Below, one piece after another: positions 7,938-16,623 of a stretch of 24,755 bases of DNA; position 1 is the stretch's first letter, and each line of letters opens with the position of its first letter. The notes under the pieces were generated by a model. The model was not told the DNA's origin. It searched no databases and saw nothing but the letters and a program-made list of their open reading frames with translations. A program made the position numbers and the translations under genes. This DNA comes from a virus. Where the stretch lies: positions 1-24,755 of the IMG/VR virus record IMGVR_UViG_3300027668_000094. The stretch is one strand, 5' to 3'.

Positions 7938-10900
7938 TAGCCGCCCTCGTTTATGTCTCGAACTGAAATGCTCGCACTGCTTCTGTTAAAGCTGTCAATG
8001 TTTATCTCTAGTACATCAGAATTGAGCCTAGATTGTCTCACATTCGACACAGTGTCAGTAGTAAATATAGTCGCTATTATTGCTTTATCAAGCACCAATC
8101 TCACACCTCCTGTAACATTCTCTAGTGATAGTACTTCATACACCTCAGAGCTGTCCCAAGATCTGCCTCTTATGACAGTGAATCTTGTGCCAACTAGGTT
8201 TAGCGACTGAAGCCCTGGGTCTAGTACATCAAGATAGCCATCACTGATAGTACCCTCATTGAGTGGTATGATATCTGACTTAAATGATGCTGCGTCAAAG
8301 GCATTCTTACGGCCTCTGCATTGAGCAGCAAAGTCTAGCATATCTAAGTACTCTGCTCTGCTTTGATTGTCCCAAGAGTGAGTAGTTGTAACCGTAGGTA
8401 CTGAGCGAGTAGAGTTTACTTTAATGACCCCACCGACTGACTTGACTGTGTTTATGTGCAGTGAGTAGTTATTGCCTTTACTCGACTGAATAGGTACTTC
8501 TGTGAGCTTAGGGTCCTCCGGGTATGGACCTAAGGGGGCAGGTATTGGCGGGCTTACCTCTACTATGCCTTGAACAGCTCCACCTTCCCAACCTTCTTCG
8601 ACTGTACCTTGAATCGCTCCACCAAACCATTTTTTGTATTGGTGTTGAATTGTGCCAGAAGTCCAATCAATAGATGGTGTATCAGAACCAACACCACTAC
8701 ATAATTCTTTATATGTATAGAAAGGTCTATTTGAACCGACTGAATCGGGGTCAATAGAATATGAAGCTAGTTGATTTTTAAAATTGACATCTGTTGAAAC
8801 ATATAAATCAGCCCCTGAATCACCATTAGTAATTGTACCACTACAATTTGGTGCTGTCCCTGCAATACTATTTAATGGCAAATTTGTATTAACTACATTA
8901 AAAATCACCTCAACACCATTTATCCATAGTTTAGGTAATGCCATAGAGTCAGTGGTTACATCTAAATACGCAAAGAAGTGATTCCATTCACCTAACTGAA
9001 TATAAGTATCTGCCGAAGCTGTAGTACCTACTGTTTTATGATATATGCCATTAATAACACAAGTTGCCCATATAGTTTTTGAGGGTAATCCGTTAATATG
9101 AATTTCTAAAAATCTTGTGTTATTTGTAGAATCAGATATCCACATAATATTGTTGTATAAATCATGATTTTTAATATGTCTATATACCGAAAAACCTATG
9201 AATTTATCAATAACTACAGGAACATCTATACTCAACTTGATAGATGTTGCGTTATCAGCATAAAATGAATAAGGTGCTTCTATTTCAAAATGTTCTTGCC
9301 CATCTTTGTATTGCTCCATCGTTGCGCTATTCACAATCAAAGGGTTATCACCCCAATAAAGCTCCGCAATTTGCCCCTTATAGAAATTCCTAACACCTTG
9401 GTTGAAAGAGCCAAGCGTTAATACTAAACTCGTAGGGTTCGCAACTGAGGGAAGCCCGTCAAATGTCTCTGCGATTGTCTGCAAAACATCATTTACATAA
9501 ACTTTAAACCCACCAAAAGCCAAATCTAGTTTTACTAAAATTTCATAGACTTCACCGACTATGAAAGCATTTGTCGTTTCAAATGCTTTTTGAAAGATTG
9601 TGTTATATGAATATACAATCAATTTATTATTCGTTTGCATACCTACCAAATAATACGCTTCGTCAGTGTCTGCACCTTGTACGACTGCAATGAAACCATC
9701 CGTTGTCATTTGTTCGTGCTTAATTATAAATGAAGTACTAAAAACATCGCTACTAGCTCCAATGTTTGATTTATCTATATAGCTATCAACCCCATTACCT
9801 TTAAAAGACTTCACGGAGTATGGTACTACATCAGGTGCAACTTGTGTAAATAGCTCCCTACCTGTGTAAAATGGCCTGTTATTTACTAGGGCATTTGGGG
9901 CTTGTGCGTATTGTGCTATTGAAGAGGGCGATGAAAAATTTGAATCTGTACTCCAATAATAATCATATGCTGTAGAGCCATTTGAGAATGTAGCGCCCCC
10001 CCTATATGAAAAATCAACTGCTGAGAAGCTAGAAATTGAATCATTTATTAATATATAGAAATCCGTGAATTCAACACCATCTATATACAATCTAGGCAAT
10101 CCTAGTGGATTTGTAATGTCCAAAGATGCGTGTACTGATTTAGTAATTCCGATTGGAAATAAAGAAGCAAAAGTTACATTACTTCTTATTTGCTTTCTAA
10201 CTCCCCCCACATCCATAAACATTTCTAACTCATCATTTGGCAAATTACGCCTAAATATATGTAATGCTCTATTAGTGACATCCCCCCCCAAATATATCAT
10301 GGAATTAGAACTATCAATTGCATCATTTCTATACTTTATATTTGCACCCACATACTTATCAATTAAGAGAAATGAGTCGTTTGGTGAGTGTATTACACTA
10401 CCGAAATCTGTCTGCAATGTCTCAAATGTATTTACATATACACCGGGAATGACCCCACCACCAATAGAACTAAGTGGTCCATCTAGTCTCTTGATAGTGA
10501 CTACATAGTTCAGCTTTGTGTTGCGATTACGATCAGTGCTAGTGGTTGGTGAAGAAGCTATGAAGCCCTCCTCAATAGGTACTACACATTTCCAGTCTGT
10601 ACTGTTTACCCCGAACTTAATGTAGGAAGGGTTGACTTGCTCCACGTCTACTATCTGCCACTCTGTATCAGAAGCCCACAGCATCACTTGTAGGCCTTCT
10701 TTGTAGAATGTCTTGTCAGTGGTTGATATTGCTACTTCTGTGTCGCTGATGCGCTCAGTAGCTACATCTTGCCACATTGGTACGAGTACCTCTTGGCCTA
10801 AATCTCGAAGTACCCTATCAGTGGCAAACTGAAGCCCTGCACCCTTTAAGAGTGCAGAGTAGTTCACTGTGAATTGTGGATATTCTTTAGATAGACTTCT

Positions 10901-11011
10901 AGTGTTCACACTACTTATCGTATCAGTGAGTGCAGTATTCCATCTTATTGACATCTTCATACTTGAAGGCGAGAATGGTAGGACGTACCTACCTGCATAT
11001 TTCCATACCAT
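7937..11011 (-). CDS. Distal-tail-position protein with inserted LamG/concanavalin-like modules
   Basis: A 1024-residue protein whose ATG 11011 overlaps the tape measure stop as TAATG. Residues about 1-185 and 830-1024 form a shell like a minor/distal tail protein, directly downstream of the tape measure gene where the distal tail ring is usually encoded. Residues about 190-790 hold beta-sandwich modules of LamG/concanavalin type. Modules at about 195-390 and 580-775 are duplicates: both contain LPxLxIxGVE, a GAD/AYD-YxSTDxNF stretch and NRPFYTxxEL. The module at about 400-570 differs. Two linkers are also duplicated (GGAIQGTVEEGW and GGAVQGIVEV). LamG folds in phage tails usually bind surface glycans. 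The modules are encoded by much AT-richer DNA than the shell, suggesting a transferred insertion. Without the insert the protein would be about 420 residues. Confidence 0.8.
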   Translation of the reverse strand: MVWKYAGRYVLPFSPSSMKMSIRWNTALTDTISSVNTRSLSKEYPQFTVNYSALLKGAGLQFATDRVLRDLGQEVLVPMWQDVATERISDTEVAISTTDKTFYKEGLQVMLWASDTEWQIVDVEQVNPSYIKFGVNSTDWKCVVPIEEGFIASSPTTSTDRNRNTKLNYVVTIKRLDGPLSSIGGGVIPGVYVNTFETLQTDFGSVIHSPNDSFLLIDKYVGANIKYRNDAIDSSNSMIYLGGDVTNRALHIFRRNLPNDELEMFMDVGGVRKQIRSNVTFASLFPIGITKSVHASLDITNPLGLPRLYIDGVEFTDFYILINDSISSFSAVDFSYRGGATFSNGSTAYDYYWSTDSNFSSPSSIAQYAQAPNALVNNRPFYTGRELFTQVAPDVVPYSVKSFKGNGVDSYIDKSNIGASSDVFSTSFIIKHEQMTTDGFIAVVQGADTDEAYYLVGMQTNNKLIVYSYNTIFQKAFETTNAFIVGEVYEILVKLDLAFGGFKVYVNDVLQTIAETFDGLPSVANPTSLVLTLGSFNQGVRNFYKGQIAELYWGDNPLIVNSATMEQYKDGQEHFEIEAPYSFYADNATSIKLSIDVPVVIDKFIGFSVYRHIKNHDLYNNIMWISDSTNNTRFLEIHINGLPSKTIWATCVINGIYHKTVGTTASADTYIQLGEWNHFFAYLDVTTDSMALPKLWINGVEVIFNVVNTNLPLNSIAGTAPNCSGTITNGDSGADLYVSTDVNFKNQLASYSIDPDSVGSNRPFYTYKELCSGVGSDTPSIDWTSGTIQHQYKKWFGGAIQGTVEEGWEGGAVQGIVEVSPPIPAPLGPYPEDPKLTEVPIQSSKGNNYSLHINTVKSVGGVIKVNSTRSVPTVTTTHSWDNQSRAEYLDMLDFAAQCRGRKNAFDAASFKSDIIPLNEGTISDGYLDVLDPGLQSLNLVGTRFTVIRGRSWDSSEVYEVLSLENVTGGVRLVLDKAIIATIFTTDTVSNVRQSRLNSDVLEINIDSFNRSSASISVRDINEGG

Positions 11012-13245
11012 TAGATAGCCTTATATGAATCAGAAGTAGAAAGAACATTTACCATAGTGTCTTCACCTTCTTTAGTGTTTAAGTATTCCCCAACTACGCC
11101 AGGGTCTATTACGTTGACAATGTTAACTCTAGCACTAGAATTAATGTTCGGCCTGAAGCTTGGTGCCGGTGCTGCTGAAGGTGCTGTAGCAGAAGATAGT
11201 CCGGTCATTCCCGCCGTAACTGCATCACCCATGTAAGTGCTCCCTCCGCTGTCACTGCCTTGCATGCCCGACACACTACCTTTAAGCATATCAAATAGTG
11301 GATTAGTCACAAACTCTTTCGTGCCCATGACAGCTATGTCTCTTGCAATACCCTTAATCACATCTTTAACAATGTCACCAAAGTCCTGCCAACCTTTACC
11401 TGATTGGAACAATAGCTCTGACATATTGACTAGCCCTTCAGCAGAAGACTGGCTAAAACCATCCATCGCGCCGTGAAGCTCTTTGACAAAGCCTGTTAGC
11501 TCTTGGGTCTTAACTACCATGTTATCGACTAGGGTGTTATAGTCCGCCATGTAGATAGCTTGTGCAATGTTAAAGTCCTCTTGAGATATCTTATTAAGGG
11601 AAAGAAGATCATTGTACTTAGAAAGGCCCTCTTGGCCCTTTTGATATGCCTTGCCAATGTCATCCTGAGAAGAAGCTATGTCCTTATTGAAGTCAATGAG
11701 AGTCTTACCAAGAGCTAAAAGTTTCTCCTTAGCAGCTAACTCTCTTGCTAGGCCTATCAAGTCATCTTTGGTAGCGTTCTTTTTCTTCTCCCTGGTCATG
11801 TTGATAATCTCACCTTGAATCTTAGATTCTCTAGTGACACGGCCCATCATTTCTAGTTCGTCCTGTAAAGCTTTGAGCCTATCACCCATTGGATCTTTCT
11901 CAGTCTTAACTTTCGCTCCTTTTGCTCCCCCTTGTATCTTCTTCACTAAATCTTCGAGCTGTTTCTTCAGTGAGTCAATAGACACTTTAGGGCTATTAGC
12001 ATTCTTCTCCACTAGATCCCAGTAAAGCTTCTCATCTGCTGTCGCTTGCCTTGATGCCTTGGAAAGCGCAACCTTAGCATCGATTAGCTCATCAAACACT
12101 TTAGTCCCTACGTCAGCGTTACCGAAGTTGGCTGCCCAATCAAACTGCCACTGTGCAAACCCTGATTGTATTTTAGCATAAGCGAGTTTTACTTCACTAG
12201 CTAGTACATTTAACCCTTGCTTGAATGCAGGATACCCATCCCAAAAAGCAGCGAATATTAGTCCTACTGCTGTTGCTACTAAAGCTATTGAAGCCACCAT
12301 AGCGAGGAGTGGGAGGTTTGCTGTCACAAATGCCGTACCGAAAGCTATGATAGTGGGTACTGCGGCCACTAAAGCACCTACAAGTAGTGTGCCTATCATA
12401 GGAAGTATTATGTGAAGACTGTCTGCGATTAACATAAACACCATTGCTAGGGCTGATGACACTTTAGTGACTTCAAGTATCTTACCTATCACTAGTGTCA
12501 GATTGTTGTTTAGTACTGTCATAGCACCACTGATAGTAGGTGAAATGCTCTTGGATTCTTCTCTTAGTTTCTCTAGCTCCATGACTAGCGCAGGCAGTAC
12601 CTTCTCGGCGGTTATCTTACCTTCGGCACCTAGTTCTTTAAGCTTGGAAGTAGAAACGCCCATAGCGTCAGCAAATATGCGCTGTAGTCGTATGTTACCC
12701 TCTAGTATGTTCTTAAGTTCGTCACCATCGAAGCGGCCTTTCGCCAAACCCTGTGTGAACTGTATGATTCCACTTTTAGCTTCCTGTGAAGTTGACCCTG
12801 ATATCCTAAGAGTCTGGGATAGTGCTTCAGTCACAGCAAGCACGGACTCCGCTTGTATATTGTACTCTTTCATGGAAGTGCTTATTCTATTAAATAGAGT
12901 GGCATTAGATTCTAGATCAGTGTATGTACGGGTGCTTATGTCATTCAAGCCTCTTATCACATCTGCTCTGTCCTGTTCAGACTTAGTAACAAGTTTAACT
13001 CGTGAATTAAGATTCGTATATGAGTCCGACATCTTAGCGATAGCAGATATCCCTGTACCAACTACAAGAGCTGATATAGCAGTTCTGAATATATTAATGC
13101 TTGAGACCATAGAAGAAAGACTAGCATTAGTCTTCTTCCCTTGAGTCTCTATACCTTTTAGTTTTCGCTTAAGTGCCTCTACTTGATCCTTAGCCTTGGA
13201 AGCGTCTACGGTTATCCGTATTACTCTCTCTGTGCCTTTAGCCAT
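11011..13245 (-). CDS. Tail tape measure protein
   Basis: A 744-residue protein starting at ATG 13245 with AAGGGG upstream inside the end of the chaperone frame. The N-terminal 220 residues match the tape measure N-terminal domain (SDSYTNLNSRVKLVTKSEQD, then QFTQGLAKGRFDGDELKNI). A hydrophobic zone with probable membrane segments spans about residues 264-335. It is followed by a Lys/Glu-rich helical part (about 430-560) and a C-terminal region with FGDIVKDVIKGIARDIAVMG, as in lambda H-like proteins. Tape measures set tail length at roughly 1.5 angstrom per residue, so a tail near 110 nm is predicted. The hydrophobic part probably helps DNA cross the inner membrane. Confidence 0.93.
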   Translation of the reverse strand: MAKGTERVIRITVDASKAKDQVEALKRKLKGIETQGKKTNASLSSMVSSINIFRTAISALVVGTGISAIAKMSDSYTNLNSRVKLVTKSEQDRADVIRGLNDISTRTYTDLESNATLFNRISTSMKEYNIQAESVLAVTEALSQTLRISGSTSQEAKSGIIQFTQGLAKGRFDGDELKNILEGNIRLQRIFADAMGVSTSKLKELGAEGKITAEKVLPALVMELEKLREESKSISPTISGAMTVLNNNLTLVIGKILEVTKVSSALAMVFMLIADSLHIILPMIGTLLVGALVAAVPTIIAFGTAFVTANLPLLAMVASIALVATAVGLIFAAFWDGYPAFKQGLNVLASEVKLAYAKIQSGFAQWQFDWAANFGNADVGTKVFDELIDAKVALSKASRQATADEKLYWDLVEKNANSPKVSIDSLKKQLEDLVKKIQGGAKGAKVKTEKDPMGDRLKALQDELEMMGRVTRESKIQGEIINMTREKKKNATKDDLIGLARELAAKEKLLALGKTLIDFNKDIASSQDDIGKAYQKGQEGLSKYNDLLSLNKISQEDFNIAQAIYMADYNTLVDNMVVKTQELTGFVKELHGAMDGFSQSSAEGLVNMSELLFQSGKGWQDFGDIVKDVIKGIARDIAVMGTKEFVTNPLFDMLKGSVSGMQGSDSGGSTYMGDAVTAGMTGLSSATAPSAAPAPSFRPNINSSARVNIVNVIDPGVVGEYLNTKEGEDTMVNVLSTSDSYKAI

Positions 13246-13247
13246 AT

Positions 13248-13565
13248 TTATTTCCCCTTAGTGTTCTTCTTAGCCCATTCTGTTGTAACTAAATCTAGCT
13301 TTTTTATGCAGAACCAAAGCATATCAAAATCAAAAGTGTCTAAATCATTGAGTGTTGCCCACTTCTTCACGACTGTCCAGGGTATTGCGTTAATACCCTC
13401 AAAAGCAGGGGGTCTACAAGTTGCTAAATCAATAAACGCCTCCCACACCCACTCTAGTCCTGAAATATCAGGTAGAGCTAAAAGTGCAAGAGGCGTGTAT
13501 TTATCAGTGATTTGGTCAGTCAAAAACTCCGCTGAATCACTCCACTTATAGTGCCACTCTAGGAA
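13248..13565 (-). CDS. Tail assembly chaperone T domain, expressed by -1 frameshift (G-T fusion)
   Basis: This frame is open from the slippery site at 13571-13565 to the TAA at 13250-13248 and encodes 105 residues starting FLEWHYKWSDSAEF. It is the -1 frame relative to the upstream chaperone gene. A shift at GGGAAAT would give a 242-residue fusion spanning 13975-13248. The sequence, Trp/Phe-rich and helical (GLEWVWEAFIDLATCRPP, then LWFCIKKLDLVTTEW), resembles the C-terminal T part of such fusions, which binds the tape measure during tail assembly. The only internal start is TTG at 13523 with GGAG just three bases before it, so independent translation is unlikely. The tape measure gene starts three bases downstream. 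Confidence 0.85.
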   Translation of the reverse strand, partial: FLEWHYKWSDSAEFLTDQITDKYTPLALLALPDISGLEWVWEAFIDLATCRPPAFEGINAIPWTVVKKWATLNDLDTFDFDMLWFCIKKLDLVTTEWAKKNTKGK

Positions 13566-13975
13566 TTTCCCAAGGTGTCAGCCACGCCTCCGTGTAGTGC
13601 AGGAATGAATGACTCCCGGTCTTCAGCGTACTCCTTAATCTGCTCGAACAAGTCCGGCAGGTCAGTGAATAGCTTAACCACGTTCTCATGCGAGAACTTA
13701 AGGGCCTTGCCTTCTTTATCTGTAACGCCTTCCCATCCCTTAATCACTGAATCAGCAAACACATTTACTAGAATGCCCTGTGCCATTTCATCATCCAAGG
13801 TTCCTGCTTTGATAGCAAACAAGAAAGGTTTTGTTCTCTTTCTAGAGGCTTTAGCATAAGCAGGGTTAGATTTACCTGCTCTAGCTACTTTGAAAATAAC
13901 TCCGTCTCCGAAGTCAATCTCAATACCCTCTGTCTCTGACTTATTGTCAGTGTCAAACTTTTTATATAAACTCAT
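13559..13975 (-). CDS. Tail assembly chaperone G-like protein
   Basis: A 138-residue protein with AGAGGGG six bases before ATG 13975. Its sequence is typical of phage tail chaperones upstream of tape measure genes: a small beta N-terminus (GIEIDFGDGVIFKVARAGKS), a helical KASRKRTKPF stretch, a GWEGVTDKEGKALKFS core and LFTDLPDLFEQIKEYA. It probably coats the tape measure with the longer G-T form and brings tail tube subunits during assembly, and is absent from virions in the lambda model. The gene ends GNS-stop, with the slippery heptamer overlapping the G and N codons, so most ribosomes stop here and a minority make the fusion. Confidence 0.9.
   Translation of the reverse strand: MSLYKKFDTDNKSETEGIEIDFGDGVIFKVARAGKSNPAYAKASRKRTKPFLFAIKAGTLDDEMAQGILVNVFADSVIKGWEGVTDKEGKALKFSHENVVKLFTDLPDLFEQIKEYAEDRESFIPALHGGVADTLGNS
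13565..13571 (-). promoter_or_regulatory. Programmed -1 ribosomal frameshift site GGGAAAT
   Basis: On the minus strand the zero frame reads G GGA AAT, exactly the X XXY YYZ pattern; lambda G-T uses GGGAAAG. After slippage the tRNAs re-pair with GGG AAA and continue with TTC into an open frame. The zero-frame stop is two codons on (13561-13559). A GGAGG sequence at 13591-13587 lies 15 bases upstream and could stimulate slippage as internal Shine-Dalgarno sequences do. I find only a weak 4-bp hairpin downstream. Confidence 0.88.
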
Positions 13976-13994
13976 AGTGTCCCCTCTGAGTATG

Positions 13995-15128
13995 TTAAGC
14001 TACATCAATCTGTATCTGACAACCAGTTACAGTATCTAATTTAGCTGTGAAGTCCAGTTCTTGCATAATATCAGTATCAATACCGGAAGCTGCGACTGGG
14101 TTACTTGTAATCTTAGCATTTGGTACTGTTACTCGCAAGGCATTACCTACAGAGTCTCTAAACCCGAATGAGATTGCAATACTTGTGTGGTTAAAGAATA
14201 CATCAAGTAGCCCTCTGTTTTTGAAGTAGGCTGTAAGTGATCCTGTCACTTCCATTTGGCCATAACCTATCCCTACCGCATACTTAGAGCATACTGCGTC
14301 TTGCGCTCTCAGCTTATTGTCTAGTGACACACTGACTTTTTGTATAGGAGTATCTGACACTGCACCGTCAATCTGAACACAGCCCATGTCAGTAGTTGCG
14401 TTGACAACCTCTGAAGAAGTGGGTGCTACTGGCGAGGACACGAAAGTAGTCCCACCCACCTCAGCAGAGGTTCCCATGAACTCAAAGTTTAGTGTAGCGA
14501 TTTGCTTGGCTGTAGCTTCTACAGACATCTTACCCACGCGCATTCCGATGAACTTCTCAAACACACTGATATCATTGAAAGACTTTTCAAAAGCGAAAGA
14601 CTGTTGCTCAATACCATTCCTGTATGAAGTACCTTTGATAGTAACTGTGTCGGAAGACGTAGCGAGGTCTGTGCTCACTGTCACTGCGTCATCAGAAGCA
14701 CGGACAGTGACTAAATGCCAACCGTTGTTTACTGCCTCAGCAGACCCTTGTATCTCAATGTATTGGCCGACTACTACATCAGCAAAGGCACCAATAGCGT
14801 CAATCACATTTGTAGTGACAGTAAATGTCGCTGAACCTGAGAAATTAGTAGTGCTGCCCGGTAGTCCGCATAGCGCAGCTTCATAGAATGTATCATAAGT
14901 AGTCAGTGACAACTCCCCATCTACTGACCCACCTGAGCTTCCGCCCACTTCGATAACATCAGAAATGTTACGATCTGACCTAATCTCTTTTGATGTCTCA
15001 GTGGCTTTTTCAGCCACTAAAGACTCTGATGTTAATCTCATTGATGTTGCGCCTACTAGGTCGCCATCGCCAAAGGTAGTCTCTTTTTTGTAATAGACCC
15101 CTACTCTGTTTGATTCTGCTAAACTCAT
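13995..15128 (-). CDS. Major tail tube protein
   Basis: A 377-residue protein starting at ATG 15128, one base after the tail terminator stop, with AGGAG six bases upstream. The N-terminus (MSLAESNRVGVYYKKETTFG, then a long alternating beta pattern with a GSSGGSVDGELS loop) fits the phage tail tube fold. Residues about 95-170 form a Thr/Val-rich segment that may be an inserted surface domain. The C-terminal third has the second half of the tube fold, ending in FTAKLDTVTG. It would polymerise into stacked hexameric rings along the tape measure. Position directly before the chaperone genes supports the call. Confidence 0.85.
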   Translation of the reverse strand: MSLAESNRVGVYYKKETTFGDGDLVGATSMRLTSESLVAEKATETSKEIRSDRNISDVIEVGGSSGGSVDGELSLTTYDTFYEAALCGLPGSTTNFSGSATFTVTTNVIDAIGAFADVVVGQYIEIQGSAEAVNNGWHLVTVRASDDAVTVSTDLATSSDTVTIKGTSYRNGIEQQSFAFEKSFNDISVFEKFIGMRVGKMSVEATAKQIATLNFEFMGTSAEVGGTTFVSSPVAPTSSEVVNATTDMGCVQIDGAVSDTPIQKVSVSLDNKLRAQDAVCSKYAVGIGYGQMEVTGSLTAYFKNRGLLDVFFNHTSIAISFGFRDSVGNALRVTVPNAKITSNPVAASGIDTDIMQELDFTAKLDTVTGCQIQIDVA

Positions 15129-15129
15129 C

Positions 15130-15558
15130 TTATTCTCCTAAGATATCATAATTGTAATCTGCTGCTACCATGGCACCAAACCAGTTACCTGATTTGATAA
15201 GTCCACCCCCTTCTTCAAGATGAGGAGGGTCAACATCAAAGAGCTTAAGGCCGTCAAACCTCTTACCCCTAAAATATAACCTAAGTGACTCCGCTTTGTC
15301 TAAAATATCGTCTTCTGATACACTGTTAGGTGCTACAACGTGTAGTACAGCAGAACCAAGCTCTCTGTACAGGTTTGATCCTGGGGTGCCTAAAGACCTA
15401 TTCTGCTCAACTGACGCTGTGTATTGTATCGCCACGAACATGCCAGTGGTGATGCTCGGTGGCCTAAACGCTGTGGGGTCATATACATCTATTATAGGTA
15501 GTTCACCCCAAAGTGCTAGCTGCTTCTTAAATTCTGCTCTTACTGCTTTACTGCTCAT
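15130..15558 (-). CDS. Tail terminator protein (gpU/DUF4128-like)
   Basis: A 142-residue protein whose ATG 15558 overlaps the previous stop as ATGA. The sequence (FKKQLALWGELPIIDVYDPT, then GMFVAIQYTASVEQNRSLG and SVSEDDILDKAESLR) fits tail terminator proteins, which cap the finished tail tube and join it to the head. Length and position just upstream of the tube gene are as expected for siphoviruses. The family call rests on pattern and context rather than on an invariant motif. Confidence 0.75.
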   Translation of the reverse strand: MSSKAVRAEFKKQLALWGELPIIDVYDPTAFRPPSITTGMFVAIQYTASVEQNRSLGTPGSNLYRELGSAVLHVVAPNSVSEDDILDKAESLRLYFRGKRFDGLKLFDVDPPHLEEGGGLIKSGNWFGAMVAADYNYDILGE

Positions 15559-16298
15559 ATTTTAGTCCCTGTGGAAAATCCTATCTGAATCATAGGGTAT
15601 CTATTACTTGCTCTCGAACCCTTACCTTTACCTCTTGTGACTTTAACTGTTCTAGCACTGTCAAGAGATTTAAACGCATATTTTATGTACGCTGAATTGC
15701 CATACTGTAACTTAAGCAGCCTGGCTACTAGGCGGTAAACGCCCTGTGGGGCATAGTTAGACTGAGGCCTTCTCTTTCGAGGTTTGCCTGCTTTAGTCGT
15801 CCCTCCGCCGCCAATGTCATACCCTTCCATCTTCCTTGCATACTCTGCGACATTCATTAACTGCACTGTATCATCAGGAGAAAGTACAATGCTGTCAACT
15901 GAGTGTAGTGGAACCTCTTTACCATTCACCATTATTATATGGCTTGATAGATATGTACCTGACTTAACAGGAGATACTTTGCGAATAAGTCTAACTGCTG
16001 TCTCTAGTATCTCCGGCATTGTTGCTTTACGTACATAACTTACAACACCATAGTCTTTAACTGACCGAACTGAGACATCAAATTTCCTATCTACAACGGT
16101 ACGGTAGTCAGACTTCTTATGGGGGAACTCACGTCTATTAGTGAGGCGTTTTCTCTCCTCTTCTACTAGCTGTATCTGATATCCTCTAATCTCTTCAGTG
16201 CTCCACTTCTTAAAGTCATCACTCTCAAGAATGGTGACATGCTTACCTGATGACAGGCTCTTAAACTTAAATTGCTGTCTAGGGAACGCGAAGTCCAT
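15555..16298 (-). CDS. Neck/head-tail protein, HK97 gp10-like
   Basis: A 247-residue protein with a central segment typical of HK97 gp10-like minor structural proteins (TAVRLIRKVSPVKSGTYLSS). It is longer than the usual 110-150 residues because of an extended basic N-terminal region (about residues 1-85) and a Gly/Lys/Arg-rich C-terminal part (GGGGTTKAGKPRKRRPQ). It lies between the head closure and tail terminator genes, the expected slot. A role in the head-tail interface is inferred. The extra basic stretches might contact DNA or neighbouring proteins. Confidence 0.65.
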   Translation of the reverse strand: MDFAFPRQQFKFKSLSSGKHVTILESDDFKKWSTEEIRGYQIQLVEEERKRLTNRREFPHKKSDYRTVVDRKFDVSVRSVKDYGVVSYVRKATMPEILETAVRLIRKVSPVKSGTYLSSHIIMVNGKEVPLHSVDSIVLSPDDTVQLMNVAEYARKMEGYDIGGGGTTKAGKPRKRRPQSNYAPQGVYRLVARLLKLQYGNSAYIKYAFKSLDSARTVKVTRGKGKGSRASNRYPMIQIGFSTGTKI

Positions 16299-16299
16299 A

Positions 16300-16623
16300 C
16301 TACCCGAATGTCCTTATTCTATAACCAACGGAGCTAGAACTCTCCCAAAGATTTGATACCTCAGTAATAGTTCGCTCCATTCCACCTGCGTCAAGGATAA
16401 CGTCGTTGACTTTAGGTAAAGTACTTCCAATAAACTCTTTTGCATCATACCAATACTCTTGTTGCTCTTGCTCTAGATTACCAAGCATCTGCTCAGGACC
16501 ATTAGTTCTGAAGTCCCTAGATGCTGCTTTAAATACGAATTGAGTGCCTTCCGGCACCCTATATAGGGTCACTTCACGACTATTGCGTGATATGACCCTT
16601 TGGAATGGACCTAATATACTCAT
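16300..16623 (-). CDS. Head closure / head-tail joining protein
   Basis: A 107-residue protein whose ATG 16623 overlaps the connector stop as ATGA. It is a small beta-rich protein (VTLYRVPEGTQFVFKAASRD, a PKVNDVILDAGG turn and RTITEVSNLWE), matching in size and slot the head closure proteins such as HK97 gp7 or SPP1 gp16 that seal the portal channel after packaging. Identification is mostly by position and fold pattern. Confidence 0.65.
   Translation of the reverse strand: MSILGPFQRVISRNSREVTLYRVPEGTQFVFKAASRDFRTNGPEQMLGNLEQEQQEYWYDAKEFIGSTLPKVNDVILDAGGMERTITEVSNLWESSSSVGYRIRTFG

Noticed and set aside
12467-13144. A 225-codon open frame on the plus strand opposite the tape measure gene
   Set aside because: It is antisense to a well supported gene, its product is Ser/Leu-rich low-complexity sequence, and it has no clear ribosome binding site. 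It is a shadow frame.
13521-13523. TTG as an independent start for the T domain
   Set aside because: GGAG is only three bases away, and the frame is open and T-like in sequence for 14 codons upstream to the slippery site, so frameshifting explains it better.
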